Source: Sphingomonas carotinifaciens (GTDB lineage: Bacteria; Pseudomonadota; Alphaproteobacteria; Sphingomonadales; Sphingomonadaceae). From it: a stretch of DNA of 64,000 nucleotides. Location: NCBI RefSeq assembly GCF_009789535.1, contig NZ_WSUT01000002.1, positions 1-64,000 of the forward strand, in the 5' to 3' direction. Within the stretch, counting starts at the first letter, position 1. Each line of letters starts with the position of its first letter. This document shows positions 1 through 7,811 of the stretch, in pieces. Below the pieces are notes generated by a model. It was not told the DNA's origin. It worked only from the letters and a program-made list of their open reading frames with translations, and ran no database searches. Position numbers and translations under genes: made by a program.

Positions 1-3000
1 CCGAGCCGATCATGTAGCCGTTCAGCGCGACATTCAGGCCCGTGCCGGCCAGCGATACCGTTTCGAACTGCTGGTCGAGCGTCAGCGACAGCGTGCCGCG
101 GCCCTCCACCGCCAGTTGCTCGAAGCCGCTGCGCTGGCCGATGCCGCTGCGGTCGCCGGCAAGCTGCACGGTGTAGAGGTCGGTGCCGGCACCGCCATCG
201 ACGACACCTGCGACGCGGCTGTTCAGCCCTTCCACGAAGCTGTCATTGCCGTCGCCCAGCGAGACCGGGCCCAGGATCGTGCCCATGTTGACGACATGGT
301 CATCGCCACCCGCCAGGGCGACCGCGCCTGCGATGGTGCCGTTGTTGAGGAGGGTTTCGGCTGCATCGCTGCCGGTGACGGTCACGGCACCGGCGCTGTT
401 CAGCGTCTGACCGGCTGCAACGGTGACAGTGCCCCCGCTGACGCCGATCGTATCGAAGCGGAAATTGCCCGAATAGGTGACGTTGCCTTCGCCGATCTGG
501 CTGAAGCGTTCGAAGTTGATGAACTGGTCGCCATTGATGGCGCCGCCACCGCTCGCATCGACGATGAAGTGGTCGTTGCCCTCGCCGCCATCGACGGTGC
601 CGACCAGCACTGCGCTGGCGCGCTGGAGGAAGGTGTCGTCGCCAAGGCCGAGGAAGACGTCACCCTCGATCCGGCCGTAATTCTCGATCCGGTCGTTGCC
701 CATGGCGAGCGCGACCGAGCCGATGATCGTGCCGGTGTTGACGATGCGGTCCTCGGTTTCACCGAAGGTCTGGATGGCGCCCGCGAGATACGGCGTGCCA
801 AGCGCCGCAGACAATTGGTCGTTCGCAGCCAGCACCGTGCCTGCCCCGCCCCGGATCGTGCCGGCATTGGTGAGGTCGAGCGTCGTGCCCCGCGCGAGGA
901 TGGCGGTGGAGATCGGGCCCGTCGCCTCGATCACGCCGCTGGCGGCGTTGGTGATCGTGGCCGTCGCGCCGTTGCCGGCGAGCAGCAATGCCGAGGCCGG
1001 ATTGGTGTAGCGGATTTCGTTCCCGCTCCACCAGTCGGTATAGCTCTGTTCGGTGCCGCCTCCATTGGCGCGGATCGTGCCGCTGTTCGCGACCGTGATC
1101 GTTGCGGCAGGCGTGGTGTCGCCATAGCTATAGGCGCTCAGGGACGCTGCCGCGGCGCCCGCTGCCCCGGCATCGATCGTGCCGCTGTTGTTCAGCGTGA
1201 TCGCGCCGATCGTCCCCTCTTCGGCGCGCAGGTTGAGCCTGAGCGCCGTGGGTGCGTCACCTGCGCTGATCGTGCCCGTATTGGTCGTGGTGATCGACAC
1301 CGTGGACCCGCCGGGAAGCGGATCGCTGCCGAACCAATAGTCTCCGGCACCCGCAAGAACGGCGCCATTGATCGTGCCGCCATTTTCGATCGTGATGGTA
1401 CCGGCACCGGATTGCGACAGCGTTACCGCATTGCCGGCAGCGAGGATCTGGCCGTTATTGACGAATGCGAGATCACCCTGGCCCGACATAGCCACGGCCG
1501 TCCGTTCGAGCGTCGCGGTACCGATCGTTCCCGTGTTCACCAGGCGGCGCATGTTGGCGGCAACGCCGCCACGAATATCGCCCTCATTGGTGAACGAGGC
1601 GAGCAGGCGGTTACGCGCGGCGTAGCTGGAGTCCGGCGTGTTGTAGAAATCCCGGCCGGCCAGCACCGCGCCTTCCACGATGGCGCGGTTGATGATGGCG
1701 CCATCGCCCGACACGTAGAGATCGGAGGTGACCGGGGCCGCAGCCGTGACGGTCGCCACGGTATCGGCGCCAAGCGCGCGAACATCCTCTGCCTCGAAAT
1801 TGATCGTGCCGGGTGCGCCGAGGGCGATCGTGCCGCTTTTGGTCAGGGCATGCACGAAGATGTCGTTGCCCTCGCCGCCATCGATCGTGCCGCTGATGCC
1901 GATGTGGCCGTCCACCGATACGAACTGGTCGCTGCCATCGCCGAAGCGGAGATCGCCGGTAACCGTACCGCCATCGGCGATATAGGTGCTGTTGAGCGAG
2001 CTGCGCCCATAAGGATTGTAGCTGAAATCGACCGTCCCGCCGATCGTGCCGGCATTGGAAAGCCAGCCGCCCGACAGCCGGATCGCCGTTCCTGCGGCGC
2101 TGGTGATGGTGCCCCCTGCCCGGTTGGTGACAGTCGCGGTGCCATAGGCGGTGAGCGCGATGGCGGGTTCGAGCGCGCTGGCGATGCGACCGGAATTGTC
2201 CACGGTCAGGCCGTAATCGCCCAGCACGGCCGATCCTGCGACGTCGATCGTGCCGCTGTTTTCGAGAGCCAGGGACGTGTACGATGCACGGATGCCGGTT
2301 GCCGCGCGGCCGCCAGCGATCTGCGTGATGGTGCCGGTATTGACGACACGCTGTGCGCCCTGCACGCCGGCTGCACCGTCGAGCGTGATCGTGCCCGCGT
2401 TGGTGACCTCCTGCCCGCCTGCGATGGCCGCGATCTGGCTGTAGCTTTGCCCCGACTGGTCACGCACGGTGATGCTGCCGGCATTGGTGAAGCGGTCGGT
2501 GCTGCCAAGCGCAACCGCGGAATAGGGATAGATCGGCGTGTTGCCGCGCGTCAGGGAAAGCGCACCGCGACTGGTGATGGTGAGCGCATTGCTGGCATAG
2601 CTTTCGCCCGGCGCGACCATCACCGAACCGACACTGATCGCCGGGGCGGACGCGGCGGTGATATCGGCGGTGACGTCGACGGTGCCCTTACCTGCCAGCG
2701 TCAGCGATTGCGTCGAGGAACCGCCGGTCAGCGTCAGGACCGCATTGTCGAACAGGTCGTATCCGACGCCGGCAAAGGAGGCTGGCGTGGCGATCGTGGC
2801 GCTGGCATCGCTGCGGACGCGGTAGCGGAGCAGCGCGCCGGTGCCCGAGACGGTGCCGTTGATCCCGGCAAATGCACCGGTGCCGGTGTTCACCAGTTCG
2901 GTCACGAGGACGCCGCCCTGGCTCAGCGTCAGATTGCCGTTGAGGACACCGCCCGACAGCGCGAAGAAGCGGTTGGCGTTGTAGCTGTCGGCGAAGCTGT

Positions 3001-4855
3001 TCGTCAGCGCAACATTGCCGTTGATCGTACCGGCATTGACGACGGTCGTGGCGAGAAGGCCGCTGGTGGCGGACTGCGGACCGATCGCGGTGGTCCCGCC
3101 GCTGATGACGCCGCCCGCGCGGTTATCGACCCCGCCATACCAGTCGAGCATCACGCCCGTGCCGGGCGAGGTGATCGTGCCCGTGTTGGTCAGGATGCTG
3201 GATACACGCGCACCGGCGACCGCGCCCTCGATCCGGCCGCTGTTCGTCCAATTGCTGCCCGATGATCCGCTCAGGATCGCGCCGATGCCTGCGGTCGAGC
3301 GGATCGTGCCGCTGTTGTCGAAGGACGAGCCGAACAGATATACGGCGGTGTCGTTCGCGGTGATCGTGCCCGTGTTGACGAAGCGCCCGACCGAGCTGGC
3401 CGATATGCCATTGCCCGCGGCGGTGATCGTGCCGCTATTTTCGAAGCGGTTGAGCGAGCCGACATTCAGCCCGTAGCTGCCCGTGGTGCCGGCCGCAGTG
3501 GTGATCGTGCCGGCATTGATGAAGGTCGGCGATCCCGACGTGCCGAACTCGCTGGCGATCGTCAGGTTGGCGAGCGTCGTGCGGTTGACGATGGTCCCCG
3601 CGCCCGCCAGGCGCAGCGCGCCCGAGGTGGTGAAGCCATCCGCCAGCGTCGCGGTGACGCCCTGGTTCGGCGCCAGGATCGATTGTTCGAACGCGGTCGG
3701 GAGCAGGATCGCCGAGCGGAGATTGGCGTCTGCGGTGAACGTCACCTGCACCGCATCCGTACCGGCGCCGCCATTGATCGTGCCGGTGATGCCGGTGACG
3801 AGCCCGGTTTCGCTGTAGCGGGCGACGAGCGTGTCGTTGCCGGCACCGAAGGTAACGTTGCCGTTGATGGTGCCTGCGGTGGAATCGACCCGGCTGCCCG
3901 AATAGAAGAAGCCCGTCGCGGGGCCGACGGCGATGCTGCCGTCGATCGTGCCGCTGTTGGTCAGACTGATGCCGTTCGTCGCGCGGATGGCAACCGGACC
4001 GGCGCTGCTGATCCGGCCATTGGCCTGATTGGTGATCGACAGGTTGGCGCCGTCGATCACGGCACCGGTACCGCGATTGACGATGCTGCCGCTGTTGGTG
4101 AGCGTATAGCTCGGGGCGTTGGCCAGCGTCGCGGCGGTGGTGTTCGCGGTGATCGTGCCGCTGTTCATGATCGCATCCGCGTACCAACCCGATGCCGTGC
4201 CCCAGTCGATCGCGCTGCGCGTGCCGCCATCGATAGTCCCGGCATTGGTCAGGCGCCCTACCCCGCCGCTGATCGCACCAATAAAGCCGCCCGCGCGGTT
4301 CGTGATGGAGGTGAAGCCGGCATAGCCCGGCGTGCTGGCCAGGAGTGCGATGCCGCTAGTGCCGGTGATCGTCCCGGCATTGTCGATCGTGGCCTCGGCC
4401 CGGCTGAAGCCGGTTGCGCCCTGCCCGATGACCACGCCGTTTGTGCCGGCGATCGTGCCGCCCGCCTGAACCGTCAGGGCTAGTTGCGAGGTTGTGTAGT
4501 TTTGCGGCGATACGTCGGTCAGCAGGCGGATACCCGCCTGAGTATTTCCGTTCACGCCGCCAGCAACCGTCACGGTGGTGTAAGAATAGTTCGTACTCGG
4601 GGTCTGGATCGCAATTGCCGGCCCGGTGCTGCCAAGGACCATCGCGGTGGATGCGACCTCGACACGCGCATTGGCAGTCGTGATGCGCAGGCCGTCAGTA
4701 TCGGTGCCGGTGCACGTCGTCGTCGTATTCGGCTGCATCGGATCTGGTGCGCATTGTGCGAAGGCCTGTCCCCCGACGACCATCGCCAACACCATCGCAC
4801 TCGTCTGCAACGCGCACACACGAACACGCCGACCCTGCGGCTTCACTCCCGACAT
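1..4855 (-). CDS. Giant autotransporter-like surface protein (5' part; continues past left edge)
   Basis: The minus-strand frame starting at ATG 4855 stays open to base 1, giving at least 1618 codons; the 3' end is outside the window. The N-terminus has an Arg-rich n-region, a hydrophobic core and an AFA-QC type signal cleavage near residue 34. The body is made of irregular beta-strand repeats of the NSGTI/NAGTI type, as in AIDA/filamentous-haemagglutinin-like passengers. Interspersed are Gly-Asp nonapeptide-like turns (FGAGNDTLV near 3840, GGEGNDIF near 1875, LGLGDDTF near 640, GGEGNDHF near 580, GDGNDSF near 250), which are RTX-like and suggest calcium-stabilised rolls. A C-terminal autotransporter barrel is expected beyond the edge but cannot be seen. 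The probable role is adhesion or biofilm at the cell surface. The long plus-strand frame opposite it is an antisense shadow in codon register. Confidence 0.85.
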   Translation of the reverse strand, partial: MSGVKPQGRRVRVCALQTSAMVLAMVVGGQAFAQCAPDPMQPNTTTTCTGTDTDGLRITTANARVEVASTAMVLGSTGPAIAIQTPSTNYSYTTVTVAGGVNGNTQAGIRLLTDVSPQNYTTSQLALTVQAGGTIAGTNGVVIGQGATGFSRAEATIDNAGTITGTSGIALLASTPGYAGFTSITNRAGGFIGAISGGVGRLTNAGTIDGGTRSAIDWGTASGWYADAIMNSGTITANTTAATLANAPSYTLTNSGSIVNRGTGAVIDGANLSITNQANGRISSAGPVAIRATNGISLTNSGTIDGSIAVGPATGFFYSGSRVDSTAGTINGNVTFGAGNDTLVARYSETGLVTGITGTINGGAGTDAVQVTFTADANLRSAILLPTAFEQSILAPNQGVTATLADGFTTSGALRLAGAGTIVNRTTLANLTIASEFGTSGSPTFINAGTITTAAGTTGSYGLNVGSLNRFENSGTITAAGNGISASSVGRFVNTGTITANDTAVYLFGSSFDNSGTIRSTAGIGAILSGSSGSNWTNSGRIEGAVAGARVSSILTNTGTITSPGTGVMLDWYGGVDNRAGGVISGGTTAIGPQSATSGLLATTVVNAGTINGNVALTNSFADSYNANRFFALSGGVLNGNLTLSQGGVLVTELVNTGTGAFAGINGTVSGTGALLRYRVRSDASATIATPASFAGVGYDLFDNAVLTLTGGSSTQSLTLAGKGTVDVTADITAASAPAISVGSVMVAPGESYASNALTITSRGALSLTRGNTPIYPYSAVALGSTDRFTNAGSITVRDQSGQSYSQIAAIAGGQEVTNAGTITLDGAAGVQGAQRVVNTGTITQIAGGRAATGIRASYTSLALENSGTIDVAGSAVLGDYGLTVDNSGRIASALEPAIALTAYGTATVTNRAGGTITSAAGTAIRLSGGWLSNAGTIGGTVDFSYNPYGRSSLNSTYIADGGTVTGDLRFGDGSDQFVSVDGHIGISGTIDGGEGNDIFVHALTKSGTIALGAPGTINFEAEDVRALGADTVATVTAAAPVTSDLYVSGDGAIINRAIVEGAVLAGRDFYNTPDSSYAARNRLLASFTNEGDIRGGVAANMRRLVNTGTIGTATLERTAVAMSGQGDLAFVNNGQILAAGNAVTLSQSGAGTITIENGGTINGAVLAGAGDYWFGSDPLPGGSTVSITTTNTGTISAGDAPTALRLNLRAEEGTIGAITLNNSGTIDAGAAGAAAASLSAYSYGDTTPAATITVANSGTIRANGGGTEQSYTDWWSGNEIRYTNPASALLLAGNGATATITNAASGVIEATGPISTAILARGTTLDLTNAGTIRGGAGTVLAANDQLSAALGTPYLAGAIQTFGETEDRIVNTGTIIGSVALAMGNDRIENYGRIEGDVFLGLGDDTFLQRASAVLVGTVDGGEGNDHFIVDASGGGAINGDQFINFERFSQIGEGNVTYSGNFRFDTIGVSGGTVTVAAGQTLNSAGAVTVTGSDAAETLLNNGTIAGAVALAGGDDHVVNMGTILGPVSLGDGNDSFVEGLNSRVAGVVDGGAGTDLYTVQLAGDRSGIGQRSGFEQLAVEGRGTLSLTLDQQFETVSLAGTGLNVALNGYMIGS

Positions 4856-4919
4856 TCTTATTTTCCCCCAATTGTGATGCAGCAGTTACAACAACACGTG
4901 CATCTCGTCCATGGCCGCT

Positions 4920-4933
4920 CAGTATATATACTG
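4920..4933. promoter_or_regulatory. 14-bp perfect palindrome upstream of the giant surface protein
   Basis: CAGTATATATACTG is self-complementary. It lies about 65 bp upstream of the start codon at 4855, between that gene and the truncated rmlA. It could be an operator or simply part of an AT-rich promoter. There is no direct evidence for a regulator. Confidence 0.3.
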
Positions 4934-4968
4934 GTGCTCGGCCGATTAACGTGTCACGTCCAGGGTAG

Positions 4969-5301
4969 TCAGAATGGCCTGGCCGTCCGTGCGAAGCGTT
5001 CGCCCGCCACACGCGCCTGATCCCGCGTGATGAAGCCTTGCGGCAGGCCTTCCGGCCGCGGCTGTTCGGCATAGGCGATCGAGAGGTCGAGTGCGGCGCC
5101 ATCGCCGAATAGCCGACGATAATGCGGCAGATAGTCGCTGCTGGAAATGATCAGGATATCGCGGATGCCGGCGAGCATCAGCACCGACAAGGGATAGTAG
5201 ATCATCGGCTTATCGTAGATGGGCAGCAACTGCTTGTTCACGACAAGGGTTGCGGGGTGGAGGCGGGTACCCGATCCGCCGGCCAGGATGATGCCTTTCA
5301 T
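4969..5301 (-). pseudogene. rmlA: Truncated glucose-1-phosphate thymidylyltransferase (rmlA remnant)
   Basis: RmlA makes dTDP-glucose from glucose-1-phosphate and dTTP. The first ~92 residues are a good match to the family: the nucleotide-binding [11 protein letters not shown] loop, [17 protein letters not shown], and [13 protein letters not shown]. After about QGFI the sequence stops resembling RmlA and ends at residue 110, whereas intact enzymes are about 290 residues. The sugar-binding and dimerisation parts are missing, so the product should be inactive. It lies 25 bp behind rmlB on the same strand, the usual rml operon neighbour. Only about 110 bp separate it from the next gene, so the 3' two thirds have been deleted. 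A working copy would have to lie elsewhere if dTDP-rhamnose is made. Confidence 0.8.
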
Positions 5302-5326
5302 GCGCCCGACGATGCCCTTGGTCGGG

Positions 5327-6397
5327 TTACGATCCGCTTAGCAGCCCGCGCCGGGTGCCTGCCTGATAGGCGGCATTGAGTGCATGCCACCAGTCGCGAT
5401 GGTCGAGATACCATTGCACCGTCGCCTCCAGCCCCGTTTCGAAACTATGCTGCGGGCTCCAGCCCAGTTCGCGGCGAATACGCGCAGGATCGATCGCATA
5501 GCGCTGATCATGGCCCGGTCGGTCGGCGACATTAACGATGCCGCTGTCATGAGGACGCCCGTCGGACCGGGGAGCCAGGCGATCGAGGATGCCGCACAGG
5601 GCGTGCACGACGTCGATGTTGCGTCGCTCCGCCTCGCCGCCGATGGCATAGCGGCGCCCTGGTTGACCGCGCTCGAGCACCTGCACGAGCGCACGAACGT
5701 GATCTTCGACGTGAAGCCAGTCACGTACCTGCAGCCCCTCGCCATAGACGGGCAGCGACTGGTTCGACAGCGCCTTGCCGATCATCAGCGGGATCAGCTT
5801 CTCGGGGAATTGCCAGGGGCCGTAGTTGTTCGAACAGTTGGTGATGAGCGTCGGCAGGCCATAGCTATGGCCCCAGGCGCTGACGAGGTGATCGGAGCCT
5901 GCTTTAGACGCCGAATAGGGCGAGCGAGGATCATAGGCTGTGTGTTCGTCGAAGCGCCCGGTATCACCGAGCGAGCCGAACACTTCGTCGGTCGAGATAT
6001 GGTGGAACCGAAACGTCGTACGGGCATCGGCGGGCAACCGGGACCAATAGGACCGGGCCGCCTTCAGCATCTCATAGGTGCCGATCAGGTTGGTTTGGAT
6101 GAAAGCGTCGGGAGCATCCAGTGAACGGTCGACATGACTTTCGGCCGCAAGATGGGAAACCCAGCTTGGCCGAAAATCGGCAAAGGCCTGTTCGACTGCG
6201 TGTCCGTCGCAGATATCGACATGCCTGAAGGCAAAGCGGGGATGATCCTTTACCTCGGCCAGCGTGGTGATCGACCCTGCATAAGTCAGGGCATCAAGAA
6301 CCATCACCTGATGTTCGCTATGGTTGATCAGGTGTCGTGCAAGCGCAGATCCGATGAAGCCCGCGCCACCTGTTATCAAGATGCGTAGTACGGTCAT
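5327..6397 (-). CDS. rmlB: dTDP-glucose 4,6-dehydratase
   Basis: This 356-residue extended SDR makes dTDP-4-keto-6-deoxyglucose, a precursor of dTDP-rhamnose and other deoxysugars used in EPS and LPS. Visible motifs are the NAD-binding TGGAGFIG near residue 10, [11 protein letters not shown] near 85, the catalytic STDEVFG (Thr-Asp-Glu) near 135, [10 protein letters not shown] (Tyr-x3-Lys) near 160, and [14 protein letters not shown] near 190. The length fits the family. It is full length and looks functional, unlike the rmlA remnant that follows it. The other rml genes (rmlC, rmlD) are not in the window. Confidence 0.93.
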   Translation of the reverse strand: MTVLRILITGGAGFIGSALARHLINHSEHQVMVLDALTYAGSITTLAEVKDHPRFAFRHVDICDGHAVEQAFADFRPSWVSHLAAESHVDRSLDAPDAFIQTNLIGTYEMLKAARSYWSRLPADARTTFRFHHISTDEVFGSLGDTGRFDEHTAYDPRSPYSASKAGSDHLVSAWGHSYGLPTLITNCSNNYGPWQFPEKLIPLMIGKALSNQSLPVYGEGLQVRDWLHVEDHVRALVQVLERGQPGRRYAIGGEAERRNIDVVHALCGILDRLAPRSDGRPHDSGIVNVADRPGHDQRYAIDPARIRRELGWSPQHSFETGLEATVQWYLDHRDWWHALNAAYQAGTRRGLLSGS

Positions 6398-6477
6398 GAA
6401 GGGGCTTTTCGCATGTCAAAGCGCCTTCTTTGCTGACCGAATGTTAAATCAACGTTCTTATTGCAAAAATGACATGT

Positions 6478-6496
6478 TGCAGGTGTGCACATAATC
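6478..6496 (+). promoter_or_regulatory. Dispersed motif site 1 (TGCAGGTGTGCA family)
   Basis: TGCAGGTGTGCACATAATC lies between the start of rmlB and the stop of the acid phosphatase. It differs by one base from site 2 (11644-11662, reverse strand) and from site 5 (15937-15955). It is probably a protein-binding site; see the finding on the motif family. Confidence 0.55.
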
Positions 6497-6537
6497 AAAC
6501 TGGAATGCGCGATCGGTCGCGGCTGGGGTGACCGTCC

Positions 6538-7764
6538 TCAATTTCCAATCCGTTCATCGGCAAGTCGCGCCGCAAGCGTCTTGACGAAGGCATCCAGCGG
6601 GCACCGCGTCTGTCGCGCTTTGGTGCAGCCTGGGATGGGTAGGTTGGTAGTGGAGACGGTGTTGGCCGATGTGCGGATCGTGGTGGGGGACTGGGTTCTG
6701 TAGGAGAGGCGGACCGAGCGGGCGTTCGTGGTGTCGTCGTACAGGCGTTCCAGCACGAGGGCGCCGGCGGGGGCGGTGTCGCCGGGCGCGTAGCCGGGGG
6801 CGGTGAGGTCGAGGCGGAGGGCGGCGGCGAGGGCGGTGACGTTGGTGTCGTGGCCGACCAGGAGGTCGAGGGAGGGGCCGGTCGGGGCGGTGAGCGAGGC
6901 GATGATGCGGCGACCCAGCGGACCGGCCTGATGCGCGGCCATGTAGAGCGGGCGCGTGAAGACGTCGAACAGCGCGGCGTGGAGGGCACCGACACGCTGG
7001 ATCGAGGCGGCATCGGCGCGGCCCCAGCCCACGTCGCGCGCCGGCATGCCTTCGGCATATTGCAGGAGCAGCACCTGCGCGATGCCAGAGGTGCGGCGGA
7101 TCGGGCCTTCGAGGTCGATACCGTGGCCGTCGCGGGACGGTTTGACCGCTGCGGCCGGGCCGGGGCTGCAGATGGGTTGTTTGCAGCCGAGGATGTGGTC
7201 GAGATCCTTCAGCGCCGCGGCGTGGCGCTGCACCAGGCGATCCATTCCGCCGGTATAGGCGTTGATCGACGCGATCGCCCGAACGGGATCGAAGCCGGTG
7301 GTGTCGGCGCGGAGCGCTTCGAACAGGGGATCGACCTCGCCGGATGCGCGGTGGCCGATGGCGAGGTCGCAGCCCGGCGCGAAGCCGTCGGCAAAGGCCT
7401 TGCCGCTGTCGATCGTGCGCGGGCTGACATTGGTCCAGATGCTGACCGCCCCGGCCGCGGGGCAGCCGCGGGCGGGCAGGAGGCCGAGCCCGGCCAGCCA
7501 GGCGCGGTCGGCCGCACCGCGGACTTCCATCGAGCGCAGCCCATGCGGCGTCATCTGTTCGGGGGCGACCGGCCATTTGGGCCAGGGTGCGGCGGCCAGC
7601 GTGCCATCGGGCACCTCGCCCCCCAGTGGCGCGCGGACCCCGTGGCGCATCACCATGACGACGCGCTCCACCCGCTCGCGCGCGGCCGCGGGGGCGGAAG
7701 GCAGGAGCGCGGAGGCGAAGGCGAGCAGCGCGATGGCCCGGCGGGCCGTGGTGCGGATCGTCAT
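6538..7764 (-). CDS. Periplasmic histidine acid phosphatase (phytase/glucose-1-phosphatase-like)
   Basis: This 408-residue protein starts at ATG 7764 behind a GGGGAGGGG ribosome site; the frame is open further upstream, but that part is antisense to nothing conserved and precedes the signal peptide. The N-terminus carries a signal sequence (ALLAFASALLPSAPAAA). The clan-2 histidine phosphatase signature MRHGVRAPL (RHGxRxP) is near residue 37, and the proton-donor HD motif is seen in GHDTNVTAL near residue 305. Cys residues suggest disulphides. Members hydrolyse phosphomonoesters such as phytate or glucose-1-phosphate in the periplasm. The gene lies 47 bp behind a TonB-dependent receptor on the same strand, so uptake of the substrate by the receptor is a reasonable inference. 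The exact substrate cannot be read from sequence. Confidence 0.88.
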   Translation of the reverse strand: MTIRTTARRAIALLAFASALLPSAPAAARERVERVVMVMRHGVRAPLGGEVPDGTLAAAPWPKWPVAPEQMTPHGLRSMEVRGAADRAWLAGLGLLPARGCPAAGAVSIWTNVSPRTIDSGKAFADGFAPGCDLAIGHRASGEVDPLFEALRADTTGFDPVRAIASINAYTGGMDRLVQRHAAALKDLDHILGCKQPICSPGPAAAVKPSRDGHGIDLEGPIRRTSGIAQVLLLQYAEGMPARDVGWGRADAASIQRVGALHAALFDVFTRPLYMAAHQAGPLGRRIIASLTAPTGPSLDLLVGHDTNVTALAAALRLDLTAPGYAPGDTAPAGALVLERLYDDTTNARSVRLSYRTQSPTTIRTSANTVSTTNLPIPGCTKARQTRCPLDAFVKTLAARLADERIGN

Positions 7765-7811
7765 GGCCCCTCCCCTCACATTGTTCGCCATTTCTACGTC
7801 GCCCCCCATTT

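Noticed and set aside
116..3265. 1049-codon plus-strand open frame
   Set aside because: It is exactly antisense in codon register to the repeat-rich surface protein. Its translation has random composition (Arg/Ala/Gly rich, no domain), while the minus strand shows coherent NSGTI and GGxGND repeats and a signal peptide.
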